DNA from: JAKZVK01 sp965248255
GTDB lineage: Bacteria; Acidobacteriota; Terriglobia; Bryobacterales; UBA6623
Assembly (NCBI GenBank): GCA_965248255.1
Contig: CBDFIW010000003.1
Coordinates: 2,480,001 to 2,544,000, forward strand
Length of the DNA stretch: 64,000 nucleotides
Direction of reading: 5' to 3'
Shown piece after piece: positions 35,992 through 44,014 of this stretch (its first letter is position 1; the number at the start of each line of letters is the position of its first letter). A model generated the notes under the pieces. That model searched no databases. It worked only from the letters and a program-made list of their open reading frames with translations, and was not told the DNA's origin. Both the position numbers and the translations under genes were made by a program.

Positions 35992-36020
35992 ATTTTATGT
36001 TGCCTGGTCCTGAAAGGCAA
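35992..36020 (-). promoter_or_regulatory. Sigma-70-type promoter of the rimP-nusA-infB operon
   Basis: On the minus strand TTGCCT (36015-36020) is separated by exactly 17 nt from TAAAAT (35992-35997). Transcription would start near 35985, about 90 nt before the rimP ATG. Confidence 0.7.
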
Positions 36021-36085
36021 GACAGGCGCCGCCGTGGCCGCCGTCGGCGGTTCCGGCTTGTTTCCGAAACACGTAGAATGCCGGG

Positions 36086-36901
36086 ATGGCTATGACATTC
36101 TCCGATCGCCTGCGCAGCGGGTCGAAGCTGACCGGCAGCTGGTGTACGTTTTCGAGTTACGCAAGTGCGGAGGTCATGACTGAGTTCGGCCTCGACTTCG
36201 TGATTCTCGACCTGCAGCACTGTGAGCTGACACCATCCGACTTCCCCAGCGTATTGGGGGCCTTCCGCGGAACGGACGTCACGCCCGTCGTGCGCGCTCC
36301 GGAGAACGACTACCACATCGTCAACTGGTTGTTTGACCAGGGGGTGGGCGCGGTGATGGTACCCATGGTCAACTCCGTAGAGGCCGCGCGGTGCGCTATC
36401 GCGGCCGCGAAATTTCCTCCGCTGGGCAAACGTAGTTTCGGGCCCTACCGAGCCGCGCGCTATAGCTTTGGCGCTCAGGAATACATGGCCGAGGCCGACC
36501 GGCTTGCCACTCTGATCATTCAAATCGAAAGCGTCGGCGCTATTCACGACCTGGAGGAGATTCTGGCCCTGCCTGGTGTTGATGCGATCTTCGTCGGGCC
36601 GAACGACGTCGCCTTCTCGATGCTCGAGCCCGGACAGTCGTTGGTGAAACCCGCCGGTGAGAGCCCGGGAGCCGACGGCGCAAGCCAGTGGACCGCGTTC
36701 GCCCGCAGTCCCGAGTTGCTGACACTGTGTGACGAGGCGCTCCGCAAGACATCGGCGGCAGGTATCCCGTTCGGGATGACGGGCGGCACCCGAAAGGAAG
36801 TTGACGAGTGGCACGCTAAGGGCGCGGCATACATGACCCTCGGCAGTGACTTCCTGTTCATGCGGTCGGGTGCGAGTCAGATCCTCTCAGGCGGCAGCTA
36901 G
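36086..36901 (+). CDS. HpcH/HpaI aldolase family protein
   Basis: A 271-residue class II (metal-dependent) aldolase of the HpaI type, which cleaves 4-hydroxy-2-keto acids to pyruvate plus an aldehyde. The catalytic His is in LDLQHCEL (His45), the pyruvate-binding Arg in VVRAPEN (Arg70), and the metal ligands in QIESV (Glu148) and GPNDVA (Asp174). The ATG at 36086 is used; a second ATG two codons later is possible. No pathway partner is adjacent, so the substrate is unknown. It is divergent from rimP. Confidence 0.88.
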   Translation: MAMTFSDRLRSGSKLTGSWCTFSSYASAEVMTEFGLDFVILDLQHCELTPSDFPSVLGAFRGTDVTPVVRAPENDYHIVNWLFDQGVGAVMVPMVNSVEAARCAIAAAKFPPLGKRSFGPYRAARYSFGAQEYMAEADRLATLIIQIESVGAIHDLEEILALPGVDAIFVGPNDVAFSMLEPGQSLVKPAGESPGADGASQWTAFARSPELLTLCDEALRKTSAAGIPFGMTGGTRKEVDEWHAKGAAYMTLGSDFLFMRSGASQILSGGS

Positions 36902-36945
36902 GAATCGAAGGTGGGAAACCTTACGCCAAGAAGAAACCGCCTCCC

Positions 36946-37014
36946 GAGCGCCAGTGATGGGGTCATTGTACACACCTGCGCGGTTCGTAAGTTCGTGGCC
37001 CGTCACTGGCGCTC
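36946..37014. repeat. Perfect 12-bp inverted repeat between convergent genes
   Basis: GAGCGCCAGTGA (36946-36957) and TCACTGGCGCTC (37003-37014) are exact complements separated by 45 nt. They lie between the aldolase stop and the gluQ stop. This may act as a bidirectional terminator, but no T-run follows on either side. Confidence 0.6.
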
Positions 37015-37036
37015 CGGTATGCGGAATGGCTCGCGG

Positions 37037-37939
37037 TCACGGATCGGCGGCAACAAACAACGACGACACGTCAGCCACGTCGAGGCCACGGTTGGTCTCC
37101 GTCAACCCGACTTGATACGCCGCTTGCCCCAACACGTCGGCGGGGCGCCTTCCCGCAGCCCGCAAGTTACGGACCGCCGGCGCATGCTGCTTCTTGCTCA
37201 GCTTGTCACCGGCGGAGTCGATGATCAGGCGATGATGCACGAACAGTGGTGGCTCGTCCCGGCCGAGCAGCCTCGCTAAGCGCATCTGGCGGCCCGTCGA
37301 GGCCAGCAGGTCTTCTCCACGAATGACTAAGTTGACGCCGTGACGAATATCGTCGACCGTGACCGCGAACTGATAGGTCCACTGGTCGCGGCGGTCGCGC
37401 AGCAGCAGGTCGCCGCACTGCTCGGCGGGATACTGCAGTTGCTCGCCCAGTAGACCGTCGCGGAACCGCTCCGCACCCGGTGCCAAGACCACCCGCAGTC
37501 CATGCTCGGCGTTCGCCGGGTGGTTCTTCTGGCGGCAGAACCCGTTGTAACGCCTCTCCCCGCCTTTGCCCATCGGGGAATGCTCGGCGATCTCCCTCCG
37601 CGTGCAGGTGCAGCGGTACACGGTATGACTCCGGCGTAGTCGTTCGAGCGCTTCGGCGTAGATCTCATCACAATCCGACTGTCGATAGGGGTCGTTCACG
37701 CCCAGTGAGTTCGCCGTGTGGAAACCCAGCCAATTCATGTCCTCCAGGATCGCCTCCTCGTACTCGGGCCGGCAGCGGCTGCGATCGTGGTCTTCCATCC
37801 GCAGCACCACTTTCGCGCCGAGCCTGTCGGCAATTCCCCACACAAACAACATGTGCGCCACGTGTCCGAGATGAAGATGCCCGGTTGGACTCGGCGCGTA
37901 CCGCGTGACGAGTTCCCGTCCCACGAACCGCTCCGGCAT
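37037..37939 (-). CDS. gluQ: Glutamyl-Q tRNA(Asp) synthetase (GluQ-type GluRS paralogue)
   Basis: A 300-residue protein resembling the catalytic core of glutamyl-tRNA synthetase without the anticodon-binding domain. It should attach glutamate to queuosine in tRNA(Asp). Class I motifs are HLGH (for HIGH) in APSPTGHLHLGHVAHM and KLSKK (for KMSKS). A Cys-rich zinc site (YRCTCTRREI...GFCR) is typical of GluQ. The ATG at 37937-37939 (MPERFVGRELVTRYAP) is chosen because the conserved fold starts there; a longer frame begins 75 nt upstream. Confidence 0.87.
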   Translation of the reverse strand: MPERFVGRELVTRYAPSPTGHLHLGHVAHMLFVWGIADRLGAKVVLRMEDHDRSRCRPEYEEAILEDMNWLGFHTANSLGVNDPYRQSDCDEIYAEALERLRRSHTVYRCTCTRREIAEHSPMGKGGERRYNGFCRQKNHPANAEHGLRVVLAPGAERFRDGLLGEQLQYPAEQCGDLLLRDRRDQWTYQFAVTVDDIRHGVNLVIRGEDLLASTGRQMRLARLLGRDEPPLFVHHRLIIDSAGDKLSKKQHAPAVRNLRAAGRRPADVLGQAAYQVGLTETNRGLDVADVSSLFVAADP

Positions 37940-38158
37940 CTCGATCTTGACCCGTTGCTTCACAAAGGAATGAAGATAGCGTATTCCTGGGTGTTTGAGG
38001 CTCGGATGCCGCATGACGCGGGCACGTCTTGAGCCTACGGCTGAATCTCGCCCGTCCTAAGGGGAACCCCCTGCCCGTGCCAACGCCGCAGGACACATCC
38101 ACAGGCCGCGTGTGCTCACCACCAAACCACCAACCTCTTCAATCATTTACGCTGTGAC
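37940..38158. other. Intergenic region upstream of the groES promoter
   Basis: No gene was seen. No CIRCE-type inverted repeat (TTAGCACTC-N9-GAGTGCTAA) was found here or between the groES promoter and the start codon. Confidence 0.5.
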
Positions 38159-38188
38159 TTGACAATCGGGCCCCGGGCCCACTATCCT
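38159..38188 (+). promoter_or_regulatory. Promoter of groES-groEL
   Basis: TTGACA (38159-38164), 18 nt, then TATCCT (38183-38188). The spacer contains GGGCCCCGGGCCC, a perfect palindrome that could be an operator. The predicted leader is about 105 nt. Confidence 0.6.
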
Positions 38189-38299
38189 AAACTTGATAAG
38201 ATTCTAATCAGGTATCCTTAGTGTCAGATAGGCCACTCATCCAGCCAACGATCGATTTCTGAAGTTCGAGCAACTAACACCACTTGGAGGTGGATAAAG

Positions 38300-38620
38300 G
38301 TGAAACTGCGACCATTGCAGGACCGGATCCTCGTTGAACGAAGCGAGGAGACCGAACAAATGAGGGGTGGCATCGTCATCCCCGACTCAGCCAAAGAGAA
38401 GCCGCAACGCGGGACCGTCGTCGCCGCCGGCAACGGCAAGCGCCTTGATAACGGCGACGTCGTTCCGCTGACGGTGAAGGAAGGCGATGCCATCCTGTTC
38501 GGCAAGTACTCGGGAAGTGAAGTCACCGTCGACGACAACGAGTACTTGATTCTCCGCGAAGACGAAGTGCTGGCCATCATCGAAGATGGCCAAGAGAAAA
38601 AGCAAAAGACTGCGGCCTAA
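38300..38620 (+). CDS. groES: Co-chaperonin GroES
   Basis: A 106-residue lid protein of the GroEL chamber. MKLRPLQDRILVERSEETEQ opens the typical fold, MRGGIVIPDSAKEKP is the mobile loop with its Ile-Val-Ile contact, and DNEYLILREDEVLAII closes it. A short Lys-rich tail (EKKQKTAA) is extra. It starts with GTG at 38300; GGAGG lies about 14 nt upstream and AAAGG directly before the start. It is followed after 26 nt by groEL. Confidence 0.95.
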   Translation: MKLRPLQDRILVERSEETEQMRGGIVIPDSAKEKPQRGTVVAAGNGKRLDNGDVVPLTVKEGDAILFGKYSGSEVTVDDNEYLILREDEVLAIIEDGQEKKQKTAA

Positions 38621-38646
38621 CGGCCTATGAGGAGAGAACAAGACCT

Positions 38647-40263
38647 ATGGCAGGAAAACAGATTGAATTCGGTGAAGACTGCCGGCAGGCCATCCTTGCC
38701 GGCGTGAACGCCTTGGCCGACGCGGTCAAGGTGACGTTGGGCCCCAAGGGCCGCAACGTGGTTCTGGAGAAGAAGTTCGGAGGCCCGACGGTGACCAAGG
38801 ACGGCGTCACCGTAGCCAAAGAGATCGAGCTCGAAGACAAGCTCCAGAACATGGGCGCGCAGATGGTGCGTGAAGTCGCCTCGAAGACGAGCGACGTTGC
38901 CGGCGACGGCACCACCACGGCGACCCTTCTGGCGCAGTCGATCTATCGCGACGGCATGAAGAGCGTCGCGGCCGGCTCGAACCCGATGGCCATCAAGCGC
39001 GGCATCGAGAAGGCCACCGCGGCCGTCGTAGAGAAACTGCAGGCATCCGCAAAGCCCGTCGAGGGTGACGCAGTTTCGCAAGTCGCCGCCGTCTCAGCCA
39101 ACAACGACATGGCGATCGGCGAGATCATCGCTCAAGCCATGGACAAGGTGGGCAAAGACGGCGTGATCACGGTCGAGGAAGGCAAGGGTATCGAGACGGA
39201 ACTGGACGTGGTTGAAGGCATGCAGTTTGACCGCGGGTACCTCTCGCCTTACTTCGTCACTGACCCTGAACGCATGGAGTGCAACCTCGAGCAGCCTTTG
39301 ATCCTGATCCACGAGAAGAAGATCTCCAGCATGAAAGACCTGCTGCCCTTGCTCGAGCAAGTCTCGCGCGCCAGCCGTCCGCTGCTGATCGTGGCGGAAG
39401 AGGTTGAAGGCGAAGCGCTGGCCACGCTGGTGGTCAACAAGCTGCGCGGCACGCTGAACATCTCCGCCGTCAAGGCGCCGGGGTTTGGTGACCGCCGCAA
39501 GGCCATGCTCGAGGACATCGCGATCCTCACCGGCGGCAAGGCCATCATGGAAGAAACCGGCATCAAGCTCGAAGGCGTCCAGATGGACGACCTCGGCAAC
39601 GCGGCTCGTGTCGTCATCGACAAAGACAACACCACGATCATCGAAGGCACCGGAGAAAAGTCGGCCATCGAGGGTCGCGTAAAGCAGTTGCGCAACCAGG
39701 TCGAAGAGACCACCTCCGACTACGATCGCGAGAAGCTGCAAGAGCGGCTGGCGAAGCTGGTCGGCGGTGTGGCCGTGATCAAGGTGGGCGCGGCGACCGA
39801 GACCGAGATGAAGGAGAGGAAGGCTCGTGTCGAAGACGCCATGCACGCCACCCGCGCGGCTGTCGAGGAAGGCATTGTTCCCGGCGGCGGCGTGGCTCTG
39901 CTACGGGCCTCCGAAGCACTGAATGATCTTAAGGCCGATGATCACGACGAGCAGGTCGGCATCAACGTCATCAAGCGGTCGCTCGAAGAGCCCGTACGCT
40001 GGATCGCGCAAAACGCGGGCAAGGAGGGCGCCATCGTCGTCGAGAAGGTGCGCTCCGAGAAGGATGCGGCCTACGGTTACAACGCCCAGGACGACAGCTA
40101 CGCCGACATGGTCAAGGCCGGCGTCGTCGACCCGGTCAAAGTAACCCGCATCGCATTGCAGAACGCGGCCTCGATCGCCTCGCTGATGCTGACGACGGAA
40201 GCCAGCGTGCACGAAATCCCTGAAGACAAGCCGGCACTTGCGCCGCCCCCGCACGATTATTGA
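38647..40263 (+). CDS. groEL: Chaperonin GroEL
   Basis: A 538-residue ring-forming ATP-dependent chaperonin. ATP-site motifs are VTLGPKGRNVVLE and DVAGDGTTTATLLAQ, with the catalytic Asp in the NEEA-type region near 395. The apical domain runs from about 190 to 375 (GYLSPYFVTD, APGFGDRRKAMLEDIAILTGG). The C-terminus is DKPALAPPPHDY in place of the Gly-Gly-Met repeats of many GroELs, so this may be a specialised paralogue; the window does not show whether another copy exists. GAGGAGAG precedes the ATG. Confidence 0.96.
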   Translation: MAGKQIEFGEDCRQAILAGVNALADAVKVTLGPKGRNVVLEKKFGGPTVTKDGVTVAKEIELEDKLQNMGAQMVREVASKTSDVAGDGTTTATLLAQSIYRDGMKSVAAGSNPMAIKRGIEKATAAVVEKLQASAKPVEGDAVSQVAAVSANNDMAIGEIIAQAMDKVGKDGVITVEEGKGIETELDVVEGMQFDRGYLSPYFVTDPERMECNLEQPLILIHEKKISSMKDLLPLLEQVSRASRPLLIVAEEVEGEALATLVVNKLRGTLNISAVKAPGFGDRRKAMLEDIAILTGGKAIMEETGIKLEGVQMDDLGNAARVVIDKDNTTIIEGTGEKSAIEGRVKQLRNQVEETTSDYDREKLQERLAKLVGGVAVIKVGAATETEMKERKARVEDAMHATRAAVEEGIVPGGGVALLRASEALNDLKADDHDEQVGINVIKRSLEEPVRWIAQNAGKEGAIVVEKVRSEKDAAYGYNAQDDSYADMVKAGVVDPVKVTRIALQNAASIASLMLTTEASVHEIPEDKPALAPPPHDY

Positions 40264-40309
40264 TCGGCGGAGCGCGCAGCGCTCTTCTTTGAACGGGAAT
40301 AACCTTTTC

Positions 40310-40347
40310 GCCGGCCCTTGGGTTTCGAATCGAGGGCCGGCTTTTTT
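40310..40347 (+). terminator. Rho-independent terminator after groEL
   Basis: GCCGGCCC ... GGGCCGGC followed by TTTTTT: an 8-bp perfect stem with a 16-nt loop that could pair further. It lies about 46 nt after the groEL stop. Confidence 0.88.
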
Positions 40348-40385
40348 CTTGCCACAACGCACCTCCCAGCGAGCCGCGACAGTCA

Positions 40386-41288
40386 TGGAGCGGCAGCACC
40401 GGCAAGGAGCTGATCGCCAAGACCATCCACTACACGAGTCCCCGAGCCCGCAAGCCCTTCGTAGCTCTCAACTGCGCGGCCCTGCCCGACAGTCTGCTTG
40501 AAGCCGAGCTGTTCGGGATCGAGAAGGGCGTGGCAACCGGCGTCGACAAGCGTACGGGGCAGTTCGAGGCAGCTCACGGCGGCACTCTGTTCCTGGATGA
40601 GATCAGCGATCTAAGCCTGGCCGCCCAGGCCAAGATCCTACGCGTCTTGCAGGAGCGAGTCGTCCAGAGGCTCGGAGCGCGGGACCAGCACCCGATCGAT
40701 GTGCGTGTTCTGACGGCCACCAACAAGGACCTCGAGGCCGCCATCAAGGAAGAGAAGTTTCGCGAAGACCTCTACTACCGCCTCAACGTGATTCATATCG
40801 AGCTGCCGCCGTTACGCGAGATTCGAGAGGACATACCCCAGCTCGCCAACCACTTCCTAACCCGGTTTTGCCAGGAGATGAACAAGCCCTCGATGACTTT
40901 CTCGCCGCCAGCGATGGCGGCGCTCACGGCGGCGCCGTGGCCGGGGAACATTCGGCAGTTGCAAAACGAAGTGAAGCGCTTGGCGATTTGTGCCGCCGCG
41001 AACGTCATCTCCGCCGCAGATCTCTCCGAGCGGATTCGCGGCGCAGTGTCTCACGGTGACATAGGGGCTTCCAGCAACCCTGGTGACGAGACAACCGTTG
41101 CGTCGAAGTCCCCGCTCGACAACGCGATGGACGCTTACGAGAAGCGTCTCCTCTTTGATGCTTTGCAGCGGCACGGCGGCAACCAGGTGCACACCGCAAA
41201 GGCGCTCGGGCTGAGCCGCCAGGGGCTCATCAAGAAGATGAAGCGCCACGGCATCAGCCGCAGCGACTTTCGATCGCCCGGCGCCTGA
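40386..41288 (+). pseudogene. Truncated sigma-54-activator-like AAA+ regulator (no N-terminus, no GAFTGA)
   Basis: The frame opens without any start codon inside Walker A (SGSTGKELIAKTIH) and continues through the AAA+ core (NCAALPDSLLEAELFG, GGTLFLDEISDL, LTATNKDL, REDLYYRLNVI) to a Fis-type helix-turn-helix (KRLLFDALQRHGGNQVHTAK then ALGLSRQGLIKK). Everything before Walker A, including any receiver, GAF or FHA domain, is missing; the groEL terminator ends about 40 nt upstream. The loop that contacts sigma-54 reads GVATGV instead of GAFTGA. Relatives with this variant exist and probably do not activate sigma-54. The first in-frame start is a GTG at 40530, which would lack the ATP-binding loop. 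It is most likely a gene remnant. Confidence 0.75.
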
Positions 41289-41558
41289 ACTCACCGCGGT
41301 CATCGGGCCACCCCGCGGCGTAGAGAACACGCTCATATTCTGGCTGTCCACGGCTGTCGACAGTGGCCCGCTCGCGGCCACCGACCGTGTACACCGCCGA
41401 AGCCGCAGGAAACCAAGCGGCACCGCTCCTGTACGGGCGGGATCTTCTGTGTAGTCAACGGGTTGTCTCGCGACTTGGCGTCCGGTGGCGTCCACCGTCC
41501 GGTTTGGCATCGCGGCTGCATTCAACGAAGTCTCGTAATGAACAGAGAGGACACGACC
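41289..41558. other. Intergenic region
   Basis: 270 bp between the regulator remnant and the kinase-like gene. No gene was recognised. Confidence 0.4.
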
Positions 41559-42401
41559 ATGCATCGCAGACAGTTTCTCTATCAGGCCTCGGCGTCCGGG
41601 ATCTTGGCCTTGGCGTCCATCCCTGGCTGGGCCGGCGAGACGGCCACACCGGCAACGGCATGGAGCGACCAGGAGAAGGAGAGTTTCCTCCTGACCGCCC
41701 AGCTGACGAAGCTGAAAGGCATCAAAACAGGGACAACCGGAACGCGGCGGGCGACGCTCTCGAACGGTCAACTGACCCACGACGCCCATGTGCAGACCAT
41801 CGACGAACAAAAGAATCGGTTCACCACGGCCAGCGGCACAGAGCACAACTTCCGTGACAGCTACAAGTTCAACATCGCCGCCTACCGGCTGGACCGGCTC
41901 GTTGGACTGAACATGGCCCCGGTGTCAGTCGAGCGAAAGATCCAAGGCGAGAGGGGTGCTCTGACCTGGTGGGTCGATGACGTTCAGATGATGGAGCTGG
42001 AACGGCACAACAAGAAGATCGCGCCGCCCAACCGCGCAAACTGGAATGACCAGATGTGCAACGTGCGGCTGTTCAACGAGCTGGTCTATAACAACGACCC
42101 GAACCTGGGAAATTTTCTGATCACCAACGACTGGCGCCTGTGGATGGTGGATTTCAGTCGAGGATTCCGCCGGTCTAAGAAACTGAGGAGCCCGGAGAAC
42201 CTGACCCGCATCGACGGCCGCGTCTATGACGGGCTACGCGCTCTCGACCGGGGGGCACTCGATCGAGAGCTGAGCTCGTTACTTCTTAAAACGGAGATCG
42301 AAGGGATTCTGGCCCGGCGCGACCACATCCTCGCGGTCTTCGACCGCCACATTGCCAAGAGGGGCGAGAGCCTCGTCATCTGCAGGCGACCGGGCCACTA
42401 G
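41559..42401 (+). CDS. Exported protein-kinase-like (HipA/PI-kinase/Fam20-type fold) protein
   Basis: A 280-residue protein. HRRQFLYQASASGILALA at the N-terminus is a twin-arginine-like signal. Later blocks resemble atypical kinases: FRDSYKFNIAAYRLDRLVGL (about 98-117), RALTWWVDD-type beta strands, then YNNDPNLGNFLI (about 177-188), which fits the catalytic Asp/Asn loop, and LWMVDFSRGF (about 194-203), which fits the metal-binding Asp of a DFG-type site. Such spacing is seen in HipA, PI3/4-kinase-like and Fam20-type kinases. The ATG at 41559 has GAGAGGA upstream; an ATG 21 nt earlier is possible. Exported kinases need periplasmic nucleotide, so the activity is doubtful. The assignment is by motif only. 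Confidence 0.6.
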   Translation: MHRRQFLYQASASGILALASIPGWAGETATPATAWSDQEKESFLLTAQLTKLKGIKTGTTGTRRATLSNGQLTHDAHVQTIDEQKNRFTTASGTEHNFRDSYKFNIAAYRLDRLVGLNMAPVSVERKIQGERGALTWWVDDVQMMELERHNKKIAPPNRANWNDQMCNVRLFNELVYNNDPNLGNFLITNDWRLWMVDFSRGFRRSKKLRSPENLTRIDGRVYDGLRALDRGALDRELSSLLLKTEIEGILARRDHILAVFDRHIAKRGESLVICRRPGH

Positions 42402-42478
42402 GGCCCGGTTGACCCGGCGGCTCTGGTTCCTGGTTCGTGAGCCGCCGCTGCGCAGCGGAGAGGCGGGAGCGCCTGTCC

Positions 42479-43762
42479 CTAGTTCTGGGCCGCTGCCTGG
42501 GCCTCAATCACGCCCAAGGCTTCCCACTCCTTGAGTTGCTTCTCGATGTTGACGGCCAGGGATGAGTCTGGTTGGGCCGAAACGTACGCGCGATATGCTC
42601 CCGCGGCGGGTTCATACTGGCCGCGCTTGACGTGGATCATTCCCAGCAGATGGTTCGACCGCGGAAACATCGCAGCCTTGTCGCTGGCGTGGAACTCCGT
42701 CACCGATTTCTCGGCGGCGTCCATGCGTCCCAGGTTGTACTCGGCGACGGCCTGGAAGTAGTGCGCTTCGGTCATGTATGGATTCAGGCGCAGCAGGTGG
42801 TTGGAAAGCTGGACCGCGTCGTCCCAACGAGATCCTTGCAGGGCCATCCGAACCAGGGGGGCATAGGGTTCAAGATACTTGGGGTCGGCTTCAGCGGCCT
42901 TTTCGAACGCCTCCCGGGCCCCGTTCTCGTCCTTCTGCCGCAGGCGGATCTGCCCCATCAGGTTCCAAGCGGCCGCGAACGCCGGATGTTCCGCCACAGC
43001 CTTCTGCAACTCTTTGTCGGCTTTCCCGAGGTTCGGCTTCTTCTTGCGGACTTCCTTGAAAGCTTTCTCATAGGATTTCTTGGCTTTCTTGGGAGCGTTC
43101 AGGCTGGTAAAGCTGATCGCGCTACCCTCGACACCTTCCAGGCGCCGAAGGATAAGGATCCCTACGTCCGGGTTGTCGAAGACGCTGCGCGTCCCGAGCT
43201 CGATCGGGTCGGACAAGAAGCCGGCCAGCTCCGCTTTGAGGGCGCAGCCGAACAGGTTGTAACGGCCCATTCCGGACGAACGGCCCGAGAGGGAAGTGGC
43301 GCCGAAGCTCGTGGCGCCACCACGCCCGCTGCCGCTGGGTATGCCGGAATAGCTGGCGTCGGCGAAGGCCATCTGGTTGCGGTCGCTCAAGTCGACGTTG
43401 AAATGGCCCTTTTGGTTGCTGTAACCCTTCGGGACCCGCTGGCCGTCACAATCGAGATAGATCGTGACCGGTTCGGGTGGCGGGCTGCCGTCTTGCAATC
43501 GGACCTCTCCACTGAGCATGATTGGCCGGTCGACCTGTGGCATCTGTTGCTGCTGGCCGAACGGGTCTGACGACTGTCCCGGCTGGCCTGGTTGTCCGCC
43601 CGGTCGTCCGCCTGGCTGTCCGCCGGGACTGGTCGGTGTGGTCGGCCGGGTGGTCGTACCTCCTCCGGCACCGCCTCGACCCCCGCCTCCTTGTTGCTGG
43701 GCCCAGATCGGTACCGCGGCCAACAGAGCCGCTATGGGAATCGCAGAGCTTTTCATGGACAT
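42479..43762 (-). CDS. Exported tetratricopeptide-repeat protein
   Basis: A 427-residue protein with a signal peptide (IPIAALLAAVPIWAQ). A low-complexity Gly/Pro/Gln/Arg stretch (about 22-75) leads to a beta-domain (PIMLSGEVRLQDGSPPPEPV then TIYLDCDG, about 80-190) that resembles a carboxypeptidase-regulatory-like fold. A Lys-rich helix (KKAKKSYEKAFKEVRKKK) precedes four or so TPR units (AWNLMGQIRLRQKDENGARE; AHYFQAVAEYNLGRMDAAEK). GGAAAGGGG precedes the ATG. It is probably a periplasmic or cell-surface binding scaffold. It is convergent with the kinase-like gene. Confidence 0.8.
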   Translation of the reverse strand: MSMKSSAIPIAALLAAVPIWAQQQGGGGRGGAGGGTTTRPTTPTSPGGQPGGRPGGQPGQPGQSSDPFGQQQQMPQVDRPIMLSGEVRLQDGSPPPEPVTIYLDCDGQRVPKGYSNQKGHFNVDLSDRNQMAFADASYSGIPSGSGRGGATSFGATSLSGRSSGMGRYNLFGCALKAELAGFLSDPIELGTRSVFDNPDVGILILRRLEGVEGSAISFTSLNAPKKAKKSYEKAFKEVRKKKPNLGKADKELQKAVAEHPAFAAAWNLMGQIRLRQKDENGAREAFEKAAEADPKYLEPYAPLVRMALQGSRWDDAVQLSNHLLRLNPYMTEAHYFQAVAEYNLGRMDAAEKSVTEFHASDKAAMFPRSNHLLGMIHVKRGQYEPAAGAYRAYVSAQPDSSLAVNIEKQLKEWEALGVIEAQAAAQN

Positions 43763-44014
43763 GATGCCCCTTTCCCCAACGCTGGTTTACGTGACCACCC
43801 TTTCGCTGTCAAGAGACTATCACAATCCGGGACACGAACCAAGCGTTGCAGAGACGGTATTCCGCCAGGGGACGATTCTCAACCCTTGAACGTTCGGAAT
43901 CGTACATCCCGACAGATCGCCTTGGAACGCTAGGGGTCCGGGTATGGAGCCGGGTGCAGGAGCACCTTGCGGCGAAGGAGCGGCGCCACGGGGCGGTTTG
44001 AGCGTCGTAGACGG

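Noticed and set aside
37940..38299. CIRCE/HrcA operator upstream of groES
   Set aside because: No TTAGCACTC-N9-GAGTGCTAA or close variant was found by eye in this interval.
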